Assembly: GCF_026262505.1 (NCBI RefSeq)
Contig: NC_067206.1
Span: 11,179,507 to 11,243,506 of the forward strand
DNA: 64,000 nucleotides
Source: Trichomonas vaginalis G3
Lineage: Eukaryota; Parabasalia; Trichomonadida; Trichomonadidae
Direction of reading: 5' to 3'
Shown here: positions 18,820-28,580 of the stretch, piece after piece
How positions within the stretch are numbered: the stretch's first letter is position 1
How the letters are laid out: the number at the start of each line of letters is the position of its first letter
Program-made: the position numbers and the translations under genes
The notes under the pieces: generated by a model
The model's database searches: none
Seen by the model: only the letters and a program-made list of their open reading frames with translations
What the model was told of the DNA's origin: nothing

Positions 18820-19284
18820 ATGAATTTTACAAAACCACCGTTACCGTTCTTTGGAAATAAGAGTAGATGTAAAGATATTATATTGAGAGAACTTAAGAAA
18901 CTACCGAATGGTCTAACATTTGTAGATTTGTTCGGTGGAAGTTTCTATATATCCCATTTGTGCCATATAATATTCCCAGACTCAAAGATTATATGCAATG
19001 ACTTCGACAACTATATGGACCGTCTCAAACATATTCCAGACACAAACAATATATTGAAAGAGTTAAAAGAAAAGATACCTATAGGTAAGATGGAACGTAT
19101 ACCATTAGATAAGAAAAATATTGTGAGAGAGGTTTTGAAAAAAGCAGAATATATAGACTGGGATAGTATATCTGCTAGACTATTATATAGTGGTGCTATA
19201 AGAGTTCATGACATTGAAACACTTATGTCAAAAGTTTTATATCTTAACTATACAAATGTTTTCAAAGAGGACATAGAAAAATAT
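18820..19284 (+). pseudogene. D12-type DNA adenine methyltransferase, N-terminal part
   Basis: The start codon is in TATATATAAATG. Residues 6-17 (PPLPFFGNKSRC) and the motif DLFGGS near residue 39 form the AdoMet-binding start of a D12-class (Dam-like) N6-adenine methyltransferase. The original frame stops at the AG terminus of the inserted element at 19285; reading on gives a TAG six bases later. The catalytic DPPF half lies 13.5 kb away at 32823. Removing the insert and one AATAT copy joins the two halves in frame, so the gene was intact when it was hit. Such enzymes in mobile elements may protect DNA or mark it. Confidence 0.85.
19280..19284. repeat. Target-site duplication AATAT, left copy
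   Basis: AATAT sits directly before the AGTTAG start of the palindromic element and recurs at 32818-32822 directly after its CTAACT end. A 5-bp duplication and AG...CT ends fit a Maverick-type integrase. Confidence 0.85.
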
Positions 19285-19513
19285 AGTTAGTATACAAGTC
19301 TTGGTTATGGTGGCACTGCGTTCCACCTTACCCAATACTTGTGAATTTGACACTTTACAAAACCGTTAACGTATATTTTACAACACAAACGACAACACTA
19401 ACTTAACCTTAAATATTTACAAAACCACCACCCACTTCACTTCACTAACGAACTCACTAATGTAAAAATAAACGTTCTCACTATCGTTCTCACTAACAAC
19501 TTCACTAATGTTC

Positions 19514-19797
19514 TCATAAATTTTCCTCAATATCTTCATCATCAGTGTTAACCCTATTGTAGTCATACTTGAAGCCATAAACTTTCTCTAACTTCTTAAC
19601 GTACAATTTACATAACTTACCTTCGTCATCGTATGGTTTAATGATATAACTATTTCTATCTTTATAAACAGTCAATGAAAAGTCAACTGGTCTCGGATGT
19701 ATTTGAAAGAAATGTTATGCTCAGGAAGGAAGAATAAATGTTTAAATGTATGTTTGTTATACTGTGGAATTCGAATGAGTTGCTTTTGTTCTGTCAT
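19514..19797 (-). pseudogene. Terminal-gene family, left copy with 1-nt deletion
   Basis: This is the left-arm twin of the intact gene at 32304-32588. It starts in GTAAATG at 19797 and ends with TGA at 19514, but it lacks one G in CATAACAT(G)TTC near 19712, so the frame breaks after about 30 codons. Otherwise the sequence follows the right copy. It belongs to the same family as the protein at 2491-2811. Confidence 0.8.
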
Positions 19798-19894
19798 TTA
19801 CATCCAAATAAAAATTTTCAGTAAAATAATAAAATAAACTTAAAAATTAATGATATCACCACCCTCACACGTATGAAAACATCCATTTAAATTT

Positions 19895-19942
19895 AGGTGA
19901 AGTGGTGAGATCTCACCTCTTTTTTCACCTGTTTTTTCACCC
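19895..19942. promoter_or_regulatory. AGATCT-centred palindromic box, GGTGAG version (left arm, outer)
   Basis: Core GGTGAGATCTCACC at 19904-19917, with AGGTGA on the left and TCACCT, TCACCC on the right after T-rich spacers. It lies between the two small minus-strand genes, 3' of the one ending at 19959. The mirrored copy is at 32160-32207. Confidence 0.8.
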
Positions 19943-19958
19943 ACTTGAATTCATTGCT

Positions 19959-20195
19959 TTATAACTCTCTTCCTTTCTCCAACTCTTCTAACTTCTTCTT
20001 AAGTTTAGCAATGTTGGCCTCATGAAGTTTAATCTTCCTTAATATACCTTCTTTATCTAATGGTTGCTTTATCTTTCTAAACTGAACTCTACCATCCTTC
20101 ATAGTATGAACGTAAAAACCTTCTGGAATAGTTCCTGATTTAAGGTATTCTACCAAAAACTTTTGTTTCATTGCTTCAGTGACTTTATTTGACAT
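19959..20195 (-). CDS. Small helical element protein (78 aa)
   Basis: A 78-residue protein. The first half contains AMKQKFLVEYLKSG and GFYVHTMKDGRVQFRK, and the second half is a Lys/Glu/Leu-rich helix (IAKLKKKLEELEKG) likely to be a coiled coil. The start context is GTAAAATG. I do not recognise the family. A similar phrase, NPNYKVTFHKNGTASISKKK, in the gene at 37777 has the same strand-turn-strand layout, so a small DNA-binding or protein-binding module shared between the elements is possible. The right-arm copy at 31907-32142 is broken by a 1-nt deletion, so this left copy is the intact one. Confidence 0.65.
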   Translation of the reverse strand: MSNKVTEAMKQKFLVEYLKSGTIPEGFYVHTMKDGRVQFRKIKQPLDKEGILRKIKLHEANIAKLKKKLEELEKGREL

Positions 20196-20839
20196 TTTAC
20201 TCTAAGGTGAAGCTAGCACAGCGATAATGTATTTCATGACTTTTTAGTATTTCATGCAATCTTAACAGATAGCCTTACAAGTACTTCCAGTGCCCCTAGC
20301 TGTCCCTCCTTTTTATATAACTCCATGACATTTATAATCTCGCGAAACTTAACAGGTAGCATAACAGATTAAAATCAGATGAGGTTTTGAACCAAAATTT
20401 CTAAGCAACGTTGTCAAGGATTTTGAGGAACTAGGGACAGAGTGTGGCAAAGTCCAAGATTTAATTTATCTTCATCTGTTTCATCAGCTATCTTATCTAA
20501 TATGCCAATATTTTATTCATAACTCGTGGCAAACTCACTAACTTTCATTATGTTCATCTGCATGCTTCATCTGATAGAAAGTATGACTTTCATTAACTCT
20601 GTGAGATAATGAAAACTACTAGGGACAGAGACCATGGCAAAGTTTATGACTTTCATTATTTCCAGAACTTAATGAAAACTACTAGGGACAGAGACCATGG
20701 CAAAGTTCATGATTTAATTTATTCTCTCACTAACAACAAACACAAACTCCAACACTAACATCAAGTACTAACTTCAGCACAAATGACAAACACTAACAAC
20801 AAACACAAACTCCAACACTAACGACAAAAATAAATGTCC
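20196..20839. other. Non-coding interval with short direct repeats (left arm)
   Basis: No gene is seen. Two near-identical blocks with AACTACTAGGGACAGAGACC followed by ATGGCAAAGTT lie near 20612 and 20676, and a variant (CTAGGGACAGAGTGTGGCAAAG) near 20430. Two copies of ACAACAAACACAAACTCCAA lie near 20730 and 20795. The same blocks occur inverted in the right arm (31263-31906). Confidence 0.65.
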
Positions 20840-21661
20840 TCACTTCTTAACAAAGTAATATGTGCTTCTTACACCACCATAGCTCAAACGTTTCTTTTCA
20901 AACATCGATTGAAACTTATTTTGAGCCATTGGCTTTAGTCTCTTTTTCTTCAAATACGCCAAGAAATCTTCTTCACATCTTTTCACTTCATAGCCTTCTT
21001 TAAACTCCTCCTTGTTAAGTTCTATGAAATCCTTTATATTATTCTTTGTTGCAATGGCTTCTTCACGAACGACATCATGAACTATTTCATCACTGTTCTC
21101 ATGTATGACCTCCTCACTGTTCTCATGAACTATTTCATCACTGTTCTCATGTATGACCTCCTCACTGTTCTCATGAACTATTTCATCACTGTTCTCATGT
21201 ATGACCTCCTCACTGTTCTCATGAACTATTTCAACACTGTTCTCATGTATGACCTCCTCACTGTTCTCATGAACTATTTCATCACTGTTCTCATGTATGA
21301 CCTCCTCACTGTTCTCATGAACTATTTCATCATTGCATTCATGTATGACCTCCTCACTGTTCTCATGAACTATTTCAACACTGTTCTCATGAACGACCTC
21401 CTTACTGTCTTTCATAAGCGTTTCAAAGTCTCCTTTACTCATTACTTCAATCTCATGCTGTTCACAGTAGTACTTAAACTCACTGTATATGTCTTTGTTG
21501 TATGTTATATTGCTTCCCATGTACTCCATGAATTTTTCAAGCACTTCCTCATAATTCACTGTTTCTTTCTTTCCACGACCTTCTAATATCATACTTGCTT
21601 CGTAAATATAACTTCTTGCAGAACCGTCTCGCTTTCTACTTCTCTTCACAAATTCTCTCAT
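20840..21661 (-). CDS. HENS-repeat and C-terminal part of the helicase gene, left arm (273 aa)
   Basis: The frame opens with MREFVKRSRKRDGSARSYIY and continues to a block of 8-residue repeats of the form (E/D)E(V/I)(I/V)HENS, about 14 units including imperfect ones. It ends in a compact basic domain (KKKRLKPMAQNKFQSMF...) that looks like a winged-helix C-terminus. In the right arm the same sequence is fused in frame to the helicase. Here a 1-nt deletion near 21708 gives the helicase an early stop in an ATGA overlap with this frame. I therefore read it as the second half of one gene rather than a separate gene, though a real overlapping pair cannot be excluded. Confidence 0.65.
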   Translation of the reverse strand: MREFVKRSRKRDGSARSYIYEASMILEGRGKKETVNYEEVLEKFMEYMGSNITYNKDIYSEFKYYCEQHEIEVMSKGDFETLMKDSKEVVHENSVEIVHENSEEVIHECNDEIVHENSEEVIHENSDEIVHENSEEVIHENSVEIVHENSEEVIHENSDEIVHENSEEVIHENSDEIVHENSEEVIHENSDEIVHDVVREEAIATKNNIKDFIELNKEEFKEGYEVKRCEEDFLAYLKKKRLKPMAQNKFQSMFEKKRLSYGGVRSTYYFVKK

Positions 21662-23619
21662 CTTGCCACCAAATACATTTGAACTACATGCAAAGAATTC
21701 ATTTCCTTCGCAAATTCTTTATATCTTCTGTAGCACTCTGTACAATTCCATCCGGATACAAACTTTTCATAGAACTCCTCGTAAAACATTTGGTAAGGTG
21801 TTTTGTTCATTTCGATGAGTTCTTGTTTAGCCCTGGTGAATGGTATCTTCCTTACATCAAATTCACTTAAATCTTTCCTCATGAAGTACGTCAGTAAGTT
21901 TGAATAAAACTCTTCATTAAAGCTTTCAATGAGATTTGAGAAATATTCGTAATTTCCTTTGTATCTGCTGCTTACGTCAATGACAACAAATCTTCTGTCG
22001 TCTTTGTCAATCTTTACTGAGTTGAAGTTGTTAGATATCATGATGATATTACAAACATTCTCTATCTTTCTTACTGGCTGACACTTCTGATTTAAGTCCA
22101 ACTGAGTCTCTGTTACTATTGACTTTAGTGCGTCGTGGTTCATGACCTTAGACGTATCGCATGAGCTTAGTTCATTGCATACGATGAGCTTCATGTTCTC
22201 AATAGCAGCATTGAATCTACCAACCACATTCTCTATTGCCGTTATATTATTGTTGGCGTACTTGCTAATGAGCTCGCATAGAACATTACTAAGTACATTC
22301 TTACCAGTTCCTTGCTTTCCTATTAACAAAAGTACTGTTCCAGTCTTTCCACAAGGATTTTGAACGATGTAGGCGAACCAGTTCAAAACATACTCATAAA
22401 GCTCTTCATCCTCATTACATATGACATCGTGAACATGTTTCAAATATCCTTCAATAACGCTTTCATCTACTTCATTCAGTACCTCATACTCATATCCTCT
22501 GAAATAGCTGTAAATGTCATCTCTTTCGTCAAAGAATCTCATGCCTGACTTCATAAGATAGTTCTTGTTCTGACCCGCTTCATAAATCATCAGTGCGTTC
22601 ACATCCTTCTCCTCAATACGTCCTACATAAATACTCTTCATGAGCTTATTGAATTCCTTGCTATCTATTGATACAAGTGTTGTTGTGTCTCGTATTCCAT
22701 CATAATCTTTCACTAGATATGTCATACGTGCTCCGTCAATAACGACAACACATCTTCTTAAGTCATTTATAACACTAGCTATGTCAATACCTTCTTCACT
22801 CATGTACTTATTTCTTCTCAAGTCCTTTAGTGTGAAAGTGTCTCTAAGTTCTATTTCAAGCAATTCATTTACACATCCTTTGCAATACTTCTCTATAAAA
22901 TATTTCTGTCGTTCTTTACTAAGTTTCTTAACAGCTCTGAAGAACCATGTGTTTTGACTCAAACATCCTTCACAACTTCTCTCATTCATTCCTAGTTCTT
23001 TCATGTCATTATCTTCAACCTCTATGGTCTCATTGACTAAGGTCAAAGGGTTCTTAGTCATTGCTGGTCTTATCTGAAACAATGTTTGTGCAACAGGTTT
23101 AACTAGTTCAGCAACGTCCTTCCTTAATATGAATAGCTGTTTCCACTCATCTTTGCTAACAGTTCTTTCATAACCACTGACAGTAATGATTTCATTTGCT
23201 GACCTTAGACACTTATGTTCTATCATTTGTATTGCTTTTGTGTAAGGCTTTCGTGAGCATAGGTTGTATATGTCATTCCTGCAATGTTCATTCATGCCAA
23301 TAGTACTAAATCCTTTCTTTGCTGTTGAGTGCATAATATCCATTAGTTCCTGTGTTCGTATTGCTGTCTCATAAAATACAACAAGACCTTTGTCATCTAT
23401 GACGTACTTACCGAAAACATTGCTTATATTCTTTAACCATGAAATAACATCCTCATTCATGCTGTCAAACATGAAGTAAGGTCTTACATACTCTTCACTT
23501 ATAAGATACTCCACAAAGTACTTGTTAAGCTCTATGTCCTCGTGAGCGATTTCATTAGGTTTGATATTAGTTCCTTTTGTCATTGCTGTCATGTACTTCA
23601 CTCTCATAGTTCCTTTCAA
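21658..23619 (-). CDS. SF3 (D5-like) helicase, left arm (653 aa)
   Basis: The centre of the protein is a superfamily 3 helicase. Walker A is GKQGTGKN at about residue 433, Walker B is LIVCNELSS about 45 residues later, and the motif C region is CNIIMISNN, followed by DRRFVVIDV with the arginine expected after motif C. This layout matches the D5-type primase-helicases of large DNA viruses, virophages and phage-like elements, which unwind DNA at the replication fork. The N-terminal 300 residues have two Cys pairs (CEGC, CKGC) that could bind zinc, and no obvious primase motif. The C-terminus is cut short by a 1-nt deletion; the remaining part is in the next frame. The right-arm twin has its own, different breaks. 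Confidence 0.85.
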   Translation of the reverse strand: MKGTMRVKYMTAMTKGTNIKPNEIAHEDIELNKYFVEYLISEEYVRPYFMFDSMNEDVISWLKNISNVFGKYVIDDKGLVVFYETAIRTQELMDIMHSTAKKGFSTIGMNEHCRNDIYNLCSRKPYTKAIQMIEHKCLRSANEIITVSGYERTVSKDEWKQLFILRKDVAELVKPVAQTLFQIRPAMTKNPLTLVNETIEVEDNDMKELGMNERSCEGCLSQNTWFFRAVKKLSKERQKYFIEKYCKGCVNELLEIELRDTFTLKDLRRNKYMSEEGIDIASVINDLRRCVVVIDGARMTYLVKDYDGIRDTTTLVSIDSKEFNKLMKSIYVGRIEEKDVNALMIYEAGQNKNYLMKSGMRFFDERDDIYSYFRGYEYEVLNEVDESVIEGYLKHVHDVICNEDEELYEYVLNWFAYIVQNPCGKTGTVLLLIGKQGTGKNVLSNVLCELISKYANNNITAIENVVGRFNAAIENMKLIVCNELSSCDTSKVMNHDALKSIVTETQLDLNQKCQPVRKIENVCNIIMISNNFNSVKIDKDDRRFVVIDVSSRYKGNYEYFSNLIESFNEEFYSNLLTYFMRKDLSEFDVRKIPFTRAKQELIEMNKTPYQMFYEEFYEKFVSGWNCTECYRRYKEFAKEMNSLHVVQMYLVAR

Positions 23620-23696
23620 TAGCGTAAAAGTACTTCATTGTTTCATAACTGCTCTAAATTCTGTTCAAAATTCGTACAACATAACTTTTAACATTA

Positions 23697-25810
23697 GTGA
23701 AAGAACATGAGCGTAAATGTTTTGTCAAACATGAGCGTAAATGTTTTTGTCAAACATGAACGTAAATGTTTTTGTCAAGACTTCTTCATCGTAATGAGTG
23801 TAAATGTTTTGTCAAGACTTCTTCGTAAATGATTTGTCATGATTTAATCGTAAATGTTTTTGTCAAACATGAACGTACATGTTTTGTCAAGACTTCTTCA
23901 TCGTAATGAGTGTAAATGTTTTGTCAAGACTTCATCGTACATGTTTTGTCAAGACTTCTTCGTAAATGTTTTGTCAAGACTTCTTCATCGTAATGAGTGT
24001 AAATGTTTTGTCAAGACTTCTTCATCGAAACTAAACGTAAATGTTTTGTCAAACATGAGCGTAAATGTTTTGTCAAACATGAGCGTAAATGTTTTTGTCA
24101 AACATGAACGTAAATGTTTTTGTCAAGACTTCTTCATCGTAATGAGTGTAAATGTTTTGTCAAGACTTCTTCGTAAATGTTTTGTCAAGACTTCTTCATC
24201 GTAATGAGTGTAAATGTTTTGTCAAGACTTCTTCATCGAAACTAAACGTAAATGTTTTGTCAAGACTTCTTCATCGTAATGAGTGTAAATGTTTTGTCAA
24301 GACTTCTTCGTAAATGTTTTGTCATGACTTCTTCATCGTAATGAGCGTAAATGTTTTGTCATGATTTCTTCATCGTAATGAGCGTAAATGACCCAAAAAT
24401 ATATTTTAGGTGAAGAGGTGAGATCTCACCTCTTTTCTCACCTCATTGAATTTTCATGATTTCTTCATCGTATATGTTTTGTCAAACATGAACGTACATG
24501 TTTTGTCATGACCTCATCATCGTAATGAGTGTAAATGTTTTGTCATGATTTCATCGTACATGTTTTGTCGAAACTTCTTCGTAAATGTTTTGTCATGATT
24601 TCATCGTAAATGTTTTTGTCAAACATGAACGTCAATGGTTTCGTTATGGTTTCATCGTATATGTTTTGTCAAACATGAACGTACATGTTTCGTCAAACTT
24701 AAACGTAAATGTTTTTGTCAAACATGAACGTCAATGGTTTCGTTATGGTTTCTTCATCGTAATGAGCGTAAATGATCCAAAAATATATTTTAGGTGAAGA
24801 GGTGAGATCTCACCTCTTTTCTCACCTCATTGAATTTTCATGATTTCTTCATCGTAATGAGCGTATATGCTTTGTCATGATTTCATCGTAAATGATTTGC
24901 CAAACATGAACGTAAATGATTTGTCAAAACTTCATCGTATATGCTTTGTCAAGACTTCTTCATCGTAATGAACGTATATGCTTTGTCAAACATGAACGTA
25001 AATGATTTGTCGAAACTTCATCGTATATGTTTTGTCATGACTTCTTCGTATATGTTTTGTCAAGACTTCTTCATCGTAATGAACGTATATGCTTTGTCAA
25101 ACATGAGCGTAAATGATTTGTCGAAACTTCATCGTATATGCTTTGTCAAAACTTCATCGTACATGTTTTGTCGAAACTTCATCGTAATGAACGTATATGT
25201 TTTGTCATGATTTCTTCGTTTATGTTTTGTCATGATTTCATCGTAATGAGCGTATATGCTTTGTCATGATTTCATCGTATATGTTTTGTCATGATTTCTT
25301 CGTATATGCTTTGTCATGACTTCTTCATCGTAATGAACGTATATGTTTTGTCATGACTTCTTCATCGTAATGAACGTATATGCTTTGTCAAACATGAGCG
25401 TAAATGATTTGTCGAAACTTCATCGTATATGCTTTGTCAAACATGAACGTAAATGATTTGTCGAAACTTCTTCATCGTAATGAGTGTACATGTTTTGTCG
25501 AAACTTCATCGTATATGCTTTGTCATGATTTCATCGTATATGTTTTGTCATAATTTCATCGTTTATGTTTTGTCAAACATGAACGTAAATGATTTGTCAA
25601 AACTTCATCGTATATGTTTTGTCATGACTTCTTCATCGGAATGAGCGTTTATGTTTTGTCATGATTTCATCGTACATGTTTTGTCATGACTTCTTCATCG
25701 TAATGAGCGTATATGCTTTGTCATGATTTCATCGTAATGAGTGTAAATGATTTGTCGAAACTTCATCGTAAATGTTTTGTCAAGACTTCTTCATCGTAAT
25801 GAGTGTAAAT
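23697..25810. repeat. Short-repeat array, left arm
   Basis: About 2.1 kb built from words CGTA(A/T)ATG(T/A/C)TTTGTCA joined by a few spacers (AGACTTCTTCATCGTAATGAG, AACATGAACGTAAATG, TGATTTCATCGTA). Unit length varies with spacer choice, so it is an irregular mosaic and not a simple tandem array. Two AGATCT boxes (24408-24443, 24792-24827) interrupt it. Open frames across it are repeat artefacts. The dense spacing of one 16-bp word suggests binding sites for an element protein, such as a replication initiator; this is inference. Confidence 0.85.
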
Positions 25811-25830
25811 CAGACAAAAATAATGTTTAG

Positions 25831-25877
25831 GTGAAGAGGTGAGATCTAACACCTTTTCTAACATGTTTTCTAACATG
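25831..25877. promoter_or_regulatory. AGATCT-centred box at the inner end of the left arm
   Basis: A mixed version: AGGTGAAGAGGTGAGATCT on the left but CTAACACC and then CTAACATG-type boxes on the right, so the dyad is imperfect. It lies 25 bp from the end of the arm and is mirrored at about 26074-26120. Confidence 0.7.
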
Positions 25878-25902
25878 GAGGATTTCATTAGATATACACA
25901 TT

Positions 25903-26049
25903 ATTTGGTGAAAGTATCCTAAAAATATTTGATGGACTTTAACTAAAATAATGTTTAGGGAAGAATGTTTATATCAGATGAAACAGTAAAGTATTATATC
26001 TATTAAATCGTCTATGATGTAATTTGTGTATAGAATGAAATGAAGGAAG
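25903..26049. other. Central spacer of the palindrome (147 bp)
   Basis: This is the only sequence of the element not present twice. It contains AAAATAATGTTTAGGGAAGAATGT near 25952-25975, which resembles the AAATAATGTTTAGGTGAAGAGG run-in of the nearby box but without its dyad. It holds no gene. Confidence 0.8.
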
Positions 26050-26144
26050 AATGTGTATATCTAATGAAATCCTCCATGTTAGAAAACATGTTAGAAAAGG
26101 TGTTAGATCTCACCTCTTCACCTAAACATTATTTTTGTCTGATT

Positions 26145-28498
26145 TACACTCATTACGATGAAGAAGTCTTGACAAAACATTTACGATGAAGTTTCGACAA
26201 ATCATTTACACTCATTACGATGAAATCATGACAAAGCATATACGCTCATTACGATGAAGAAGTCATGACAAAACATGTACGATGAAATCATGACAAAACA
26301 TAAACGCTCATTCCGATGAAGAAGTCATGACAAAACATATACGATGAAGTTTTGACAAATCATTTACGTTCATGTTTGACAAAACATAAACGATGAAATT
26401 ATGACAAAACATATACGATGAAATCATGACAAAGCATATACGATGAAGTTTCGACAAAACATGTACACTCATTACGATGAAGAAGTTTCGACAAATCATT
26501 TACGTTCATGTTTGACAAAGCATATACGATGAAGTTTCGACAAATCATTTACGCTCATGTTTGACAAAGCATATACGTTCATTACGATGAAGAAGTCATG
26601 ACAAAACATATACGTTCATTACGATGAAGAAGTCATGACAAAGCATATACGAAGAAATCATGACAAAACATATACGATGAAATCATGACAAAGCATATAC
26701 GCTCATTACGATGAAATCATGACAAAACATAAACGAAGAAATCATGACAAAACATATACGTTCATTACGATGAAGTTTCGACAAAACATGTACGATGAAG
26801 TTTTGACAAAGCATATACGATGAAGTTTCGACAAATCATTTACGCTCATGTTTGACAAAGCATATACGTTCATTACGATGAAGAAGTCTTGACAAAACAT
26901 ATACGAAGAAGTCATGACAAAACATATACGATGAAGTTTCGACAAATCATTTACGTTCATGTTTGACAAAGCATATACGTTCATTACGATGAAGAAGTCT
27001 TGACAAAGCATATACGATGAAGTTTTGACAAATCATTTACGTTCATGTTTGGCAAATCATTTACGATGAAATCATGACAAAGCATATACGCTCATTACGA
27101 TGAAGAAATCATGAAAATTCAATGAGGTGAGAAAAGAGGTGAGATCTCACCTCTTCACCTAAAATATATTTTTGGATCATTTACGCTCATTACGATGAAG
27201 AAACCATAACGAAACCATTGACGTTCATGTTTGACAAAAACATTTACGTTTAAGTTTGACGAAACATGTACGTTCATGTTTGACAAAACATATACGATGA
27301 AACCATAACGAAACCATTGACGTTCATGTTTGACAAAAACATTTACGATGAAATCATGACAAAACATTTACGAAGAAGTTTCGACAAAACATGTACGATG
27401 AAATCATGACAAAACATTTACACTCATTACGATGATGAGGTCATGACAAAACATGTACGTTCATGTTTGACAAAACATATACGATGAAGAAATCATGAAA
27501 ATTCAATGAGGTGAGAAAAGAGGTGAGATCTCACCTCTTCACCTAAAATATATTTTTGGGTCATTTACGCTCATTACGATGAAGAAATCATGACAAAACA
27601 TTTACGCTCATTACGATGAAGAAGTCATGACAAAACATTTACGAAGAAGTCTTGACAAAACATTTACACTCATTACGATGAAGAAGTCTTGACAAAACAT
27701 TTACGTTTAGTTTCGATGAAGAAGTCTTGACAAAACATTTACACTCATTACGATGAAGAAGTCTTGACAAAACATTTACGAAGAAGTCTTGACAAAACAT
27801 TTACACTCATTACGATGAAGAAGTCTTGACAAAAACATTTACGTTCATGTTTGACAAAAACATTTACGCTCATGTTTGACAAAACATTTACGCTCATGTT
27901 TGACAAAACATTTACGTTTAGTTTCGATGAAGAAGTCTTGACAAAACATTTACACTCATTACGATGAAGAAGTCTTGACAAAACATTTACACTCATTACG
28001 ATGAAGAAGTCTTGACAAAACATTTACGAAGAAGTCTTGACAAAACATTTACACTCATTACGATGAAGAAGTCTTGACAAAAACATTTACGTTCATGTTT
28101 GACAAAAACATTTACGCTCATGTTTGACAAAACATTTACGCTCATGTTTGACAAAACATTTACGTTTAGTTTCGATGAAGAAGTCTTGACAAAACATTTA
28201 CACTCATTACGATGAAGAAGTCTTGACAAAACATTTACGAAGAAGTCTTGACAAAACATGTACGATGAAGTCTTGACAAAACATTTACACTCATTACGAT
28301 GAAGAAGTCTTGACAAAACATGTACGTTCATGTTTGACAAAAACATTTACGATTAAATCATGACAAATCATTTACGAAGAAGTCTTGACAAAACATTTAC
28401 ACTCATTACGATGAAGAAGTCTTGACAAAAACATTTACGTTCATGTTTGACAAAAACATTTACGCTCATGTTTGACAAAACATTTACGCTCATGTTCT
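26145..28498. repeat. Short-repeat array, right arm
   Basis: The inverse of the left-arm array, made of TGACAAA(A/G)CAT(T/A)TACG words with the same spacers. It contains an extra duplicated block of about 250 bp near 27.85-28.1 kb, visible as a repeated series of CATTTACGCTCATGTTTGAC units. AGATCT boxes lie at 27125-27160 and 27509-27544. Confidence 0.85.
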
Positions 28499-28580
28499 TT
28501 CACTAATGTTAAAAGTTATGTTGTACGAATTTTGAACAGAATTTAGAGCAGTTATGAAACAATGAAGTACTTTTACGCTA

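Larger units (their letters stand above)
19285..25902. repeat. Left arm of the palindromic element
   Basis: A 6,618-bp arm whose inverse is 26050-32817. Pairing runs from the terminus to CACATT at 25902, where it stops abruptly. Confidence 0.92.

Noticed and set aside
21077..21586. Plus-strand open frame opposite the HENS repeats
   Set aside because: It is the antisense of a repeated coding segment (Met-Asn-Tyr-Phe-type repeats) and has no independent support.
23854..28346. Open frames of 60-116 codons rich in Phe, Val, Cys and Ser within the short-repeat arrays
   Set aside because: They read the array words repeatedly, occur equally in both mirrored arms and change phase with the spacer, so they are by-products of the repeat.
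23697..28498. CRISPR array
   Set aside because: Repeats and spacers are not of regular length, the spacers themselves recur, there are no cas genes, and the sequence is eukaryotic.
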